Shown here piece by piece: positions 11,203 through 18,905 of a stretch of DNA of 64,000 nt. Position 1 is the stretch's first letter, and every line of letters starts with the position of its first letter. The DNA comes from an uncultured Alphaproteobacteria bacterium. Lineage in GTDB: Bacteria > Pseudomonadota > Alphaproteobacteria > RF32 > CAG-239. The notes beneath the pieces are model-generated. The model did not search any database and was not told where the DNA came from. It saw nothing but the letters and a program-made list of their open reading frames with translations. The stretch is taken from the NCBI GenBank assembly GCA_944392235.1, contig CALXVZ010000003.1, positions 62,001-126,000 on the forward strand, written 5' to 3'. The translations under genes and the position numbers were made by a program.

Positions 11203-12988
11203 ATTCTGTTATATTATTCAAGCTATGTAGAGTTTCTCTTATTTGCTTGTCTTTTATCTTTAATTTTTTACTAGATCTTATACCGTTTTCAATTTTATTT
11301 TTAACTTGCTTTATATTCAACTCATCTTGATCTTCTTTTTGAGTCAAAGCCTGCTTCCATAAAAATACTGCTTCATTTTTCCTTCCGCCTTGCCAGTATG
11401 CGTCTCCTAAATGATCACTTATTGTCGCATTTTGAGGATTTAGCTCTGATGCTTTTTCTAAATAAATGATAGCATTTGCATAATCTCCTGTTTTATAATA
11501 AACCCAACCTAAGCTATCAATAATAACACCATCATTGGGTTCTTTTTCATAGGCTTCTAAAATCATAGCAGCAGCACCATCAATATTTATATTATATTTT
11601 AACCAACTATATCCTAGATAATTAAGAACTTGTGGATGACGATTACTTAACTTCAATGCCTTTTGCAAACTTTCCTCTGCTTTCAACCATTCATTGTTTC
11701 TATCATATGATACAGCTAAAGCATAGTAGACTGGCCAATATTTTTCATTTTCGTAAAATATTGAATCAATTGCTTTATTATAATACTTAATCGCACTTGT
11801 TTGATTATTACTAATTCTATAAATATCTCCTAAATTGAATAATATTTGAAAATTATTAGGATTGTTGTGTAATAGTTTTTTCAAAACCTTTGCTGCTTCT
11901 GTATATTTTTTTTCCTCTATAAGATTTGAGGCCTTTTTCATCTGTGCCGGATAATACATCTCTGAGTTTTCTTTTATCGAATCGTAATATTGATTCGCTT
12001 CCTTGAGCATTAGCCTTTCTTCAAGAAGATCAGCCATCGCTATTTTCATAATATCATTTTCTGAATTAAAATATTCTGATATAGCCATATATATTTGTGC
12101 GTAATCGTATCCTATCGGAACAGACTTAAATAATAGAGCTATTTCTAAAAATACCTCTCCAACACCTTTATTGGCTGTATCAATTATTGGTTTTTCGGGT
12201 ATTGCTTCTGTTGATACTTTCTTTTTAAGACTTTGCAACATTTCTCTTAAATTTGTTGTTCCATAGTACCTGGAAATTAATTTTTCTGCTTTTTCCTTTT
12301 GCCCGTTTTTTACATAGAAATTTGTTATTATTTGCAGCGCCCTAAATGACAAATCACTTGCTTTGTCATTTACTATATAATCATAGTTCTCTTCTGCTTC
12401 CTTATTCTTTCCAAAATACTCATTAATTAAACCTTTATGCAGGCTGTATACTGTTTGCATTTCTTCTTCTTTTGAAATTCTATTAAGCTCTTTTATTGCT
12501 TCTTTATAATTGTTCTCCCCAACATAGCTCCATGCATTAAATAATGGAGTTATTAATTTTTTATAAGTTTTTTCTTGAATTCCATCCATTTCAGCACGAG
12601 CAAAACGATAGTTTCCTTGCTTAAATGCATATACCGCATTAATTATATCTATAAAATTGTTTTTATCTCCTTTTTGCCTAGCGATATTTGCATATTTTTT
12701 AGCCTCTTCTATATTTCCTTGAGATGCTAAAATTATATATGTCTTTCCTAAAATATCTTGGTTTACAAGACCTTTATCCATTGATTTCATATAATAGTAG
12801 GCGGCAAGATTATAGTCTTGGCGTAAATGAGCAATTCTTCCTGCAAGATAGTTACCATATGCCGTTTCCTGTTTTTGCAAATATACAGTTTCTTGGTAGT
12901 ATTCCGGTGATTTTATAAAATTACCTGTGCAAGAATTAAATATTCCTAAACCACTTAAAATGGTAATAATGTAGCTTGTTTTTATCAT
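11201..12988 (-). CDS. TPR-repeat lipoprotein
   Basis: 595 residues. The N-terminus has a short hydrophobic segment and a lipobox-like 'IFNSC' (cysteine near residue 20), suggesting a lipoprotein. The rest is helical tetratricopeptide repeats. The clearest consecutive units are in the second half: 'FQILFNLGDIYRISNNQTSA', 'YYALAVSYDRNNEWLKAEES', 'VLNYLGYSWLKYNINIDGAA', 'IIDSLGWVYYKTGDYANAII' and 'ISDHLGDAYWQGGRKNEAVF'. Such long TPR proteins are common in alphaproteobacteria and usually serve as periplasmic scaffolds for envelope or export complexes. No catalytic domain is seen. It is divergent from the uracil-DNA glycosylase gene. Confidence 0.8.
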   Translation of the reverse strand: MIKTSYIITILSGLGIFNSCTGNFIKSPEYYQETVYLQKQETAYGNYLAGRIAHLRQDYNLAAYYYMKSMDKGLVNQDILGKTYIILASQGNIEEAKKYANIARQKGDKNNFIDIINAVYAFKQGNYRFARAEMDGIQEKTYKKLITPLFNAWSYVGENNYKEAIKELNRISKEEEMQTVYSLHKGLINEYFGKNKEAEENYDYIVNDKASDLSFRALQIITNFYVKNGQKEKAEKLISRYYGTTNLREMLQSLKKKVSTEAIPEKPIIDTANKGVGEVFLEIALLFKSVPIGYDYAQIYMAISEYFNSENDIMKIAMADLLEERLMLKEANQYYDSIKENSEMYYPAQMKKASNLIEEKKYTEAAKVLKKLLHNNPNNFQILFNLGDIYRISNNQTSAIKYYNKAIDSIFYENEKYWPVYYALAVSYDRNNEWLKAEESLQKALKLSNRHPQVLNYLGYSWLKYNINIDGAAAMILEAYEKEPNDGVIIDSLGWVYYKTGDYANAIIYLEKASELNPQNATISDHLGDAYWQGGRKNEAVFLWKQALTQKEDQDELNIKQVKNKIENGIRSSKKLKIKDKQIRETLHSLNNITE

Positions 12989-13084
12989 TTCTTTTAATTT
13001 TCCTGTTAATTGCTCTTTTATTTTATCATTTTACTCTTAACTTTAAACTAAATTTATTATATTTGTGTAAATAATTGCTTTATA

Positions 13085-13112
13085 TTGCAATAAAAAGTAT
13101 CTTATATATAAT
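13085..13112 (+). promoter_or_regulatory. Promoter for the uracil-DNA glycosylase gene
   Basis: TTGCAA at 13085-13090, a 16-base spacer, and a perfect TATAAT at 13107-13112. Transcription would begin about 13118-13120, only two to four bases before the ATG at 13122, which suggests a leaderless message. Confidence 0.6.
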
Positions 13113-13121
13113 CTGGTTGTG

Positions 13122-13949
13122 ATGGATAAACAAATTAATATAAAAGAAGCATTAGATTGGTATATTTGGGCGGGAGTTACTGAAACTTGCGCTGATGAAG
13201 TGTGTCTTAATTCTTCAAATTTAGATATACAGCCTAGTTCTAATAATATTTCATCTTTGCCTCCCAAAGAGATTTCTCATGCGTCACCAAAAACTTCTTC
13301 TAATCGAACTGTAAATGTTACTCCTCATCCTGCTAATTTTGATGCTTTAGCAAAAAGTTCTCGCGATCTGTGTTCAAAAGCTGCCTCTTTGGATGAGTTG
13401 AGAAATTTGATTCAAAATTTTGATGGATGCAATTTAAAGAAAACAGCTGCTCATACTGTTTTGGGTGACGGAAATCCTAATGCTAGAATTGTTTTAATTG
13501 GCGAAGCTCCTGGTGCAGATGAAGATAGAATCGGTGCTCCTTTTGTTGGAAAATGTGGCAAATTATTAGATAAAATGCTTTTATCTATTCATATTAATAG
13601 AACTGATTGCTACATTACAAATGTTTTACCCTGGAGACCTCCTGGGAATAGAACCCCTACTGATGAAGAAATCGCTATTTGCTTACCATTCTTAAAAAGA
13701 CAAATAGAATTAATTCAACCGGATTTCTTAATCTTATTAGGTGGTATAACTTTGAAAAGCTTAATGGATGTTAATGATTCTATTTCTCGAACACGTGGGA
13801 AATGGTTAGAGTATTCTATTACTGATCAAAAGACAGCTCAAGTGCTCGCAACATATCATCCTTCTTTTCTTCTCCGTTCACCTTCGCAGAAATCCAAAGT
13901 TTGGAGCGATTTGCTGCGTATTCAAAAAAAAATTAAGGATATCAATTAA
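13122..13949 (+). CDS. Uracil-DNA glycosylase, family 4 type
   Basis: 275 residues. Removes uracil from DNA. Family 4/5 features: '[20 protein letters not shown]' (motif A, water-activating region), '[19 protein letters not shown]', '[14 protein letters not shown]', and motif B '[12 protein letters not shown]'. The segment '[17 protein letters not shown]' carries the first iron-sulphur cysteine of the alphaproteobacterial form. The common 'GRSGQLLD' is here 'GKCGKLLD'. An N-terminal region of about 90 residues starting '[15 protein letters not shown]' is also typical of alphaproteobacterial members. There is no Shine-Dalgarno before GTG 13119 or ATG 13122; I chose ATG. Divergent from the TPR lipoprotein. 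Confidence 0.9.
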   Translation: MDKQINIKEALDWYIWAGVTETCADEVCLNSSNLDIQPSSNNISSLPPKEISHASPKTSSNRTVNVTPHPANFDALAKSSRDLCSKAASLDELRNLIQNFDGCNLKKTAAHTVLGDGNPNARIVLIGEAPGADEDRIGAPFVGKCGKLLDKMLLSIHINRTDCYITNVLPWRPPGNRTPTDEEIAICLPFLKRQIELIQPDFLILLGGITLKSLMDVNDSISRTRGKWLEYSITDQKTAQVLATYHPSFLLRSPSQKSKVWSDLLRIQKKIKDIN

Positions 13950-14048
13950 ATTCTCATTCAATTAAAAGTTTTTTTGTTTTAATTAATAAAAATTAAATAC
14001 TCTCTTGTTTATGATGAGCATAAAATATTTGTGTTATGAGGTTTTACG

Positions 14049-14807
14049 ATGAAAAAGTCTGTCAAAATATTAGCAGCTCTTGTTCTAGGTTTTATTTGTA
14101 TTTCTCCTGACTTATCTTTAGCTGCTAAAGAAGCTCCTAAAAAGGCAGCCAATAAAGCGGCTGAGCCTACTACTCGTTCTGATGCTGTGATTTTTAAAAT
14201 TCACGATGTTGATCCTGTCTTAGAAGATGGGGTTGTTAAAGGATGTAACTATATGATTACTCTTTACAATAGAACCTCTATTAATTTTAGAACTTTTACA
14301 ATTAATTTATCTTGGCCAGATCCTGTTGATGAGCGTTTTAAGTTCGATAGATATGTCGAATCTATTTTAGGTGTTGAAGAAGCAGAAAAACAAAGATCTT
14401 TCTTTAGCAAAGATGAACCATCAAAACCTACACAAACTTCTGTTACTGTCAATGCTTTTGGTGCTGATAAGCAAATTTCTCTTCGTTCTTATATGGATAA
14501 TGAAAAATGTTACTTAATGCTTACTGATGCACAATATACTGTTACACCTTGTGATATCGCTCGCACTATGGATACTGTTGGTAGTTTTGGCATTAGCTCT
14601 GAGCAAAGCGCTTGTACCGAATTATTCCAATTCGTAAGTCCTAAAAATCCTGAATATTTTGGCGAGTTTAAACGACTTTCCGCAACAGAAGAAGCGGCTG
14701 AAAGTGAAGCTGCTGAAAGTCGCGAACTCTCTGATATTGATGTAATCATTAATAAAATTGTTGAGAATATGGGGTCTTCTGACAAGGCTTTGACCAACAT
14801 CTATTAA
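14049..14807 (+). CDS. Secreted cysteine-containing protein, unknown family (paralogue 1)
   Basis: 252 residues with a signal peptide (MKKSVKILAALVLGFICI, cleavage near SLA-AKE), then a Lys/Ala-rich linker. I do not recognise the family. The central part has four cysteines: 'KGCNYMITLYNRTS', 'NEKCYLML', 'VTPCDIA' and 'QSACTELF'. It ends in an acidic Glu/Ala/Ser-rich region and a helix. The core matches the next protein in spacing of the first three cysteines and in the pattern C-(three)-hydrophobic-TL...FTINLSW, so the two look like an ancient duplication. Probably periplasmic, possibly disulphide-bonded. SD 'GAGG' precedes the ATG. Followed at 21 bases by its partner, and then by the tol genes. 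Confidence 0.75.
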   Translation: MKKSVKILAALVLGFICISPDLSLAAKEAPKKAANKAAEPTTRSDAVIFKIHDVDPVLEDGVVKGCNYMITLYNRTSINFRTFTINLSWPDPVDERFKFDRYVESILGVEEAEKQRSFFSKDEPSKPTQTSVTVNAFGADKQISLRSYMDNEKCYLMLTDAQYTVTPCDIARTMDTVGSFGISSEQSACTELFQFVSPKNPEYFGEFKRLSATEEAAESEAAESRELSDIDVIINKIVENMGSSDKALTNIY

Positions 14808-14828
14808 TTTTTGCAAAGAGAGGAAGTC

Positions 14829-15497
14829 ATGAAAAAGTTTTGTGTAAGCATTATTTTGTGGAGTTTTCTTTTCTTCTGCAATATTAATGCTTTTGCACAA
14901 ATTCTTGATGACTCGGTTGAATCTATTCCATCACTTGGAGAAACTTCGCAGAATCCATCTATTGATGTTGATGAAAGTGAAGCAATGTTTAATGATCTTT
15001 TTAGCGATCATGATATTTATGAAAGAGAACCTGATAAAATTAAGACTTTTGATGATGCGGTTCAAAGTACAGCAGATTCTCTAAAAAAGTCGAGTGAAAT
15101 AACGAATCCTACTCCAGTAAGACCTAATATGGAACCAATTAGCGGAGATTTATTTATTGGTGTTTCAAAAGGAAGTTTTAAGATTTTTCAGGATGCTATG
15201 GGGCAAACAAAATGTTCGTTTGGAGTTACTTTACGCTCTGAACTAAATAAGGATTTGAAAACTCTTGGGTTGAGATTAATTTATCCACGTCGAGCTTTCG
15301 CCTTTGTTTTTAAGAAAGTTCCGTCTAATGGATCAATAGAACATTTTATTACAACCGCGGGTAATATCTGTTATACCTTATCCGGAGTTCCTGATATTGA
15401 AGTAAATCTTTGTCGTATCCCTAATACATTAAACTCTGAGTGTGCTAAACGTATCAAATGGGATGCCAATATTGAATCCCCAAAAGCAAAAAAATAA
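14829..15497 (+). CDS. Secreted cysteine-containing protein, unknown family (paralogue 2)
   Basis: 222 residues from the ATG with SD GAGGAAG; an upstream in-frame TTG at 14811 overlaps that ribosome site. Signal peptide about residues 1-24 ('FCVSIILWSFLFFCNINAFA'). A low-complexity acidic stretch precedes a compact domain from about residue 100: 'GSFKIFQDAMGQTKCSFGV', 'LKTLGLRLIYPRRAF', 'GNICYTLSGVPDIEVNLCRI', 'NSECAKRIKW'. The four domain cysteines and surrounding strands parallel the upstream protein. Function unknown; likely periplasmic. A strong rho-independent terminator follows at 15530-15552, so the pair forms its own operon. Confidence 0.75.
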   Translation: MKKFCVSIILWSFLFFCNINAFAQILDDSVESIPSLGETSQNPSIDVDESEAMFNDLFSDHDIYEREPDKIKTFDDAVQSTADSLKKSSEITNPTPVRPNMEPISGDLFIGVSKGSFKIFQDAMGQTKCSFGVTLRSELNKDLKTLGLRLIYPRRAFAFVFKKVPSNGSIEHFITTAGNICYTLSGVPDIEVNLCRIPNTLNSECAKRIKWDANIESPKAKK

Positions 15498-15529
15498 ATT
15501 CCTTAATATTTAGCTGATTTTATTTGTAG

Positions 15530-15552
15530 GAGCGCTTTTCGCTCCTTTTTTG
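15530..15552 (+). terminator. Rho-independent terminator after the secreted pair
   Basis: Stem GGAGCG/CGCTCC with a five-base loop followed by six T residues at 15547-15552. It closes the two-gene operon. Confidence 0.88.
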
Positions 15553-15564
15553 TTCTAAAACTCT

Positions 15565-15593
15565 TGAAAAAAGCAGCAAAATATGGTATAATT
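15565..15593 (+). promoter_or_regulatory. Strong sigma-70-type promoter for small membrane gene
   Basis: TTGAAA at 15565-15570, 17-base spacer, perfect TATAAT at 15588-15593. The ATG of the downstream gene is at 15626, giving a leader of about 25 bases. The best-looking promoter in the window. Confidence 0.75.
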
Positions 15594-15625
15594 TTGTCTA
15601 GAAACATATAATTTTTATATTTTTT

Positions 15626-15949
15626 ATGAAGGAATCTATCTTTTCGTTCATTTGGGCAGGTATTTGCGCCCTTTTGAGCGTTTGGCTCATACTATATGTT
15701 GACGCCAAATTAAATTTTTCTTCTGACTACTTCTTCCCAGAAATTGTGGATACCATCCATGGTTTTGGGTTGTCTGTCAGAAAAGTGCTGTTTTTTGCCT
15801 TATATCTTTTGTATTGGCTTACGGATATAAGCAAGAAATTCGGTAATTGGCTTTTAGCTATTATCGGATTAATAGCACTTGTTGTCATTATATGTATTTT
15901 GCTTGTCTTCGGTTACTATATTGTTACCAAGCTTGCAGGATATGTCTAA
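15626..15949 (+). CDS. Small three-helix membrane protein, unknown
   Basis: 107 residues. Three hydrophobic segments: about residues 6-25 ('FSFIWAGICALLSVWLILYV'), 52-66 ('VLFFALYLLYWLTDI') and 74-98 ('LLAIIGLIALVVIICILLVFG'). No soluble domain and no family I recognise. It has its own consensus promoter and is followed by its own terminator at 15953-15997, so it is a single-gene unit placed between the secreted pair and tolQ. The strong signals and uninterrupted frame make it a real gene despite its size. Confidence 0.7.
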   Translation: MKESIFSFIWAGICALLSVWLILYVDAKLNFSSDYFFPEIVDTIHGFGLSVRKVLFFALYLLYWLTDISKKFGNWLLAIIGLIALVVIICILLVFGYYIVTKLAGYV

Positions 15950-15952
15950 ATG

Positions 15953-15997
15953 AAAGAGTTGTTTTTTTGGGTTAATCCTTAAAAACAACTCTTTTTT
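15953..15997 (+). terminator. Rho-independent terminator
   Basis: 14-bp stem (arms 15953-15966 and 15981-15994) with the T-run of the right arm running on to 15997. It ends the small membrane-protein gene. Confidence 0.85.
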
Positions 15998-16077
15998 GTT
16001 TGATTAGTTAAATTTTTACAATTATATGTTAATGCTAATTTGAATAATTGAAAACTGTTACAATAACGAGGATTAAA

Positions 16078-16812
16078 ATGGATACACAAGTTGCTACCGA
16101 GGTTGTTAATCAACTCTCTATGTGGGATATGGTTTGGTCTTCCGACTTAATTACCAAGGCGGTTATGATTGGATTGATTGCTGCTTCGGTTTGGTCGTGG
16201 GCTATTATTTTTGAAAAAATCAATACCTTGCGTCAAGTTAAACGCTTGTCTAAACTCTTTGAAGAACGCTTTTGGTCCGGCGGATCTTTAGATAAACTTT
16301 ATGACTCTATAGGAAATCCTCAGGATCCGATGTCTGCTATGTTTGTCGCTGCTATGAAAGAATGGCGTAGAACAAATATTATGAAGTCTAAAACTGATAG
16401 AGGTTTACGTGGCGTTTCTCTTCAACAACGAATCGAAAAGGCTATGATGGTTTCTATGGATAAAGAATTAGATGAATTAGATAACCATATGGGATTTTTG
16501 GCTTCTACTGGTTCTGTTGCTCCTTTGGTTGGATTGTTCGGAACCGTTTGGGGTATTATTTCTTGCTTTAACGCAATTGCTGTTACTCAGAGTAACTCGC
16601 TTACCTCTATTGCTCCGGGTATCGCAGAAGCATTGTTTACCACCGCTTTTGGTTTGATTGCAGCTATTCCTGCTTATATTGCGTATAATATGATTACGTC
16701 TGATATTGATAGATATGCTAAGAAACTTGAAAATTTTATGGCGGAATTTTCTAGTATCTTATCTCGTGAAATTGATGATACAACTATTAAAGCTGAAATG
16801 GCCGGAGAATAA
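16078..16812 (+). CDS. tolQ: Tol-Pal system protein TolQ
   Basis: 244 residues from ATG with SD CGAGGA at 16067-16072; an in-frame TTG at 16048 has no ribosome site. Inner-membrane proton-channel subunit (MotA/TolQ/ExbB family) that, with TolR, energises TolA for outer-membrane constriction. First membrane segment about residues 28-50 ('AVMIGLIAASVWSWAIIFEK'). The second and third helices carry 'GSVAPLVGLFGTVWGIISCF' and 'GIAEALFTTAFGLIAAIPAY', both diagnostic. First gene of tolQ-tolR-tolA, with 3 and 14 bases between genes. Confidence 0.96.
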   Translation: MDTQVATEVVNQLSMWDMVWSSDLITKAVMIGLIAASVWSWAIIFEKINTLRQVKRLSKLFEERFWSGGSLDKLYDSIGNPQDPMSAMFVAAMKEWRRTNIMKSKTDRGLRGVSLQQRIEKAMMVSMDKELDELDNHMGFLASTGSVAPLVGLFGTVWGIISCFNAIAVTQSNSLTSIAPGIAEALFTTAFGLIAAIPAYIAYNMITSDIDRYAKKLENFMAEFSSILSREIDDTTIKAEMAGE

Positions 16813-16815
16813 AAC

Positions 16816-17244
16816 ATGGCAATTATTAACGGAAGAATCCAAAGACGTGTCAGTCGTCGTAATGCTGATATTAATATGACTAACCTTATGGACGTTATGA
16901 TGGTTCTTTTAGTCGTATTTATGGTGGCTGCTCCTTTGATGACATCCGGTATCCCTCTTGATTTACCTAAAGTCGGGGGTGGGACATTAAATGGAAAAGA
17001 TACTTCTATCAATATTAGTGTTGATAAAGATGGTTTCTATTACATCGGACAAAGTCAAATTGAACCAGATACTATTATTGATAAAATCATGGCTATTAAA
17101 GGCGAAAATAAAGATGTTACTATCACAATTTCCGGAGATGCTGCTTCTTCTTATGGTAGTGTTATCGGATTGATGGCTATGCTAAAAGATGCCGGATTTA
17201 GTAAAGTTGGCTTAAAAACAGAAGCTCGTCGTGATAAAAAATAG
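16816..17244 (+). CDS. tolR: Tol-Pal system protein TolR
   Basis: 142 residues, ExbD/TolR family. One N-terminal membrane helix with the essential aspartate in 'NLMDVMMVLLVVFMVAAP', then 'GIPLDLPKVGGG' and a periplasmic peptidoglycan-binding type domain ('SINISVDKDGFYYIGQSQI', 'VTITISGDAASSYG', 'LKDAGFSKVGLKTE'). Three bases after tolQ, so almost certainly co-translated. Confidence 0.95.
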   Translation: MAIINGRIQRRVSRRNADINMTNLMDVMMVLLVVFMVAAPLMTSGIPLDLPKVGGGTLNGKDTSINISVDKDGFYYIGQSQIEPDTIIDKIMAIKGENKDVTITISGDAASSYGSVIGLMAMLKDAGFSKVGLKTEARRDKK

Positions 17245-17258
17245 AAAGCTGATTCAGA

Positions 17259-18281
17259 ATGAAGAAAAGTTACGTTTATAAATCGGTCGCTTTGCACATT
17301 GCTGTTGTTCTGCTTTGTGTTTTTGATGTGCCTTTTTTAATGAAAGAACGGACTTTTGATGATCAGCCTCCTATTATGGTTGATTTGGAAAATATTAAAA
17401 TTTCTGATACAACTAATATCCCTGAAAAAGCTGTTAAAGGTAAAGAGCGTAAACCTGCTACTCGTAAAGAAAAAACTATTGAAGAAAATTTTACTCAAAA
17501 AACAACAGCTCCGAAACCTGAACCTAAACCGGCTGAACCTAAGCCTGAACCAGAAATTAAAGCTCCGGAGATAAAATCTCCATCTTTGATTGAAGAGACT
17601 CCTAAAGAAGAAATAACTAAAGAAGAACCAAAGAAGGAATCTAAAGAACCTCTTAAAGAGAAAAAGAAACCTGCTCCTATTCCCCAGAAAAAGCCACAGG
17701 TAAAACCTAAACCAAAACCAGCTCAACCGAAAAAGTCTAATAATGCGGCTAATAATGTTCCGGCCTCTTCTGCAAAATCTAAAAAACCTGCTGTTCGTAG
17801 TGCAAATCCGTTGCAAAGCCTTATGAACTCTGTTGATGACTTACAGAAACAAATTGGTGAAGAAGATGCTCCAGCACAAGTTCCTGAGGATGAGCCTGTT
17901 AATAATCTTGGTATTGAAGGTGGAAATAGCAAAGGTTCTTATTTCAGTGAGCTATCTGTTTCCGGTATCGATTTTGTAAAATCTAAAATTCAAGAATCCT
18001 GGAAAACTATTGCAGGTGGTAAAGATGATCGAAACATTGAGGTTATCATTAATGTTAAATTGACTAAGGAAGGTCTTATCCAATCTGTTGATATAGAAGA
18101 TATGTCTAGATATCGTTCTGATACCTATTTCCAAGCTTTGGCTGATAGTGCCGAACGTGCTATTTACATTGCTCAAGATGTTCATGGTGTCTTTAAGGTT
18201 TTATCTGCTCAAAATGGCTCGACCTATAATGATTGGAAAGAAATACGCTTTACTTTCACACCTCTTGGTTTGACAAAGTAA
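17259..18281 (+). CDS. tolA: Tol-Pal / TonB-like energy transducer TolA
   Basis: 340 residues. N-terminal membrane anchor about residues 10-28 ('LHIAVVLLCVFDVPFLM'), a long Pro/Lys/Glu-rich spacer (about 65-185, repeated Lys-Pro-x-Pro units), and a C-terminal TonB/TolA-like domain (about 225-340: 'FVKSKIQESWKTIAGG', 'IEVIINVKLTKEGLIQSVDI'). Reads as the third component of the TolQRA motor. The ribosome site is poor and it probably relies on coupling to tolR. The usual next genes tolB and pal are absent: the following gene is on the other strand 12 bases away. A long antisense frame opposite the proline region is an artefact of its repeated codons. Confidence 0.92.
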   Translation: MKKSYVYKSVALHIAVVLLCVFDVPFLMKERTFDDQPPIMVDLENIKISDTTNIPEKAVKGKERKPATRKEKTIEENFTQKTTAPKPEPKPAEPKPEPEIKAPEIKSPSLIEETPKEEITKEEPKKESKEPLKEKKKPAPIPQKKPQVKPKPKPAQPKKSNNAANNVPASSAKSKKPAVRSANPLQSLMNSVDDLQKQIGEEDAPAQVPEDEPVNNLGIEGGNSKGSYFSELSVSGIDFVKSKIQESWKTIAGGKDDRNIEVIINVKLTKEGLIQSVDIEDMSRYRSDTYFQALADSAERAIYIAQDVHGVFKVLSAQNGSTYNDWKEIRFTFTPLGLTK

Positions 18282-18293
18282 TTATTTGGAATC

Positions 18294-18905
18294 CTATATA
18301 TTTAAGCGATAACCGTTATTTTCAGTCAAAATTAACTGACTACCTCCTTCTTGCTCAACCTTTTGGCGGAGGCGGTATATATGTGTTTCTATAGTATGCG
18401 TTGTAACATCTGCACAATATTCCCATACATTTTCAAGTAAATCTTCCTTACTGGCACTTTCAGGAGACATTTGATACAAATATTTTAGTATTATTACTTC
18501 TTTTTCTGTTAGCTTTATTGTTTTTCCAGTGGTTTGGACCTCTATTTCCTTTTTAGCTGGATATAAATTATATTCTTTGAAACTTATACATTCTTTTCTA
18601 CGGACTTTAGGCAATAATGTTCCTTCTTTAAAATCTAGCAAAAACTTATTTAGCTTAAAAGGCTTTTTTATAACAATATCAGCCTGTTCTAAAACTTCTC
18701 GTTGTGATGACAATAAAATTATCGGAATTTCTTTATTTTGTTCCTTTATTTTTTTTACTTCTTCAATATCCTCATCTATTATCACTAGTTCCATCTCTTT
18801 AAGTGTATCTTGATTAATGTCTATTTCTGGAGCTAATAATTTTATCTGTCCTTCTAAATCTTCTAAAAAAGCTGTGTCTTTTGAGTAGATTTGTATTTTT
18901 CTCAT
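18294..18905 (-). CDS. OmpR-type response regulator with degenerate receiver
   Basis: 203 residues. N-terminal receiver-like domain (about 1-95) and C-terminal winged-helix DNA-binding domain ('KLTEKEVIILKYLYQ', 'SKEDLLENVWEY', 'VTTHTIETHIYRLRQKVEQ', 'ILTENNGYRLNI'). The phospho-acceptor site is kept ('LVIIDEDIEE'), as are the Ser of 'ILLSSQ' and the Lys of 'IKKPFK'. The pair of acidic residues after beta-1 is replaced: where others have VDDD, this has YSKD, so magnesium binding and phosphorylation are doubtful. Its start overlaps the porin stop by four bases, so it is translated with the porin. No histidine kinase is nearby. Confidence 0.85.
   Translation of the reverse strand: MRKIQIYSKDTAFLEDLEGQIKLLAPEIDINQDTLKEMELVIIDEDIEEVKKIKEQNKEIPIILLSSQREVLEQADIVIKKPFKLNKFLLDFKEGTLLPKVRRKECISFKEYNLYPAKKEIEVQTTGKTIKLTEKEVIILKYLYQMSPESASKEDLLENVWEYCADVTTHTIETHIYRLRQKVEQEGGSQLILTENNGYRLNI

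Noticed and set aside
17337..17816. 159-codon minus-strand frame opposite tolA, Arg/Phe-rich
   Set aside because: It arises from the repeated Pro/Lys/Glu codons of the tolA spacer read backwards.
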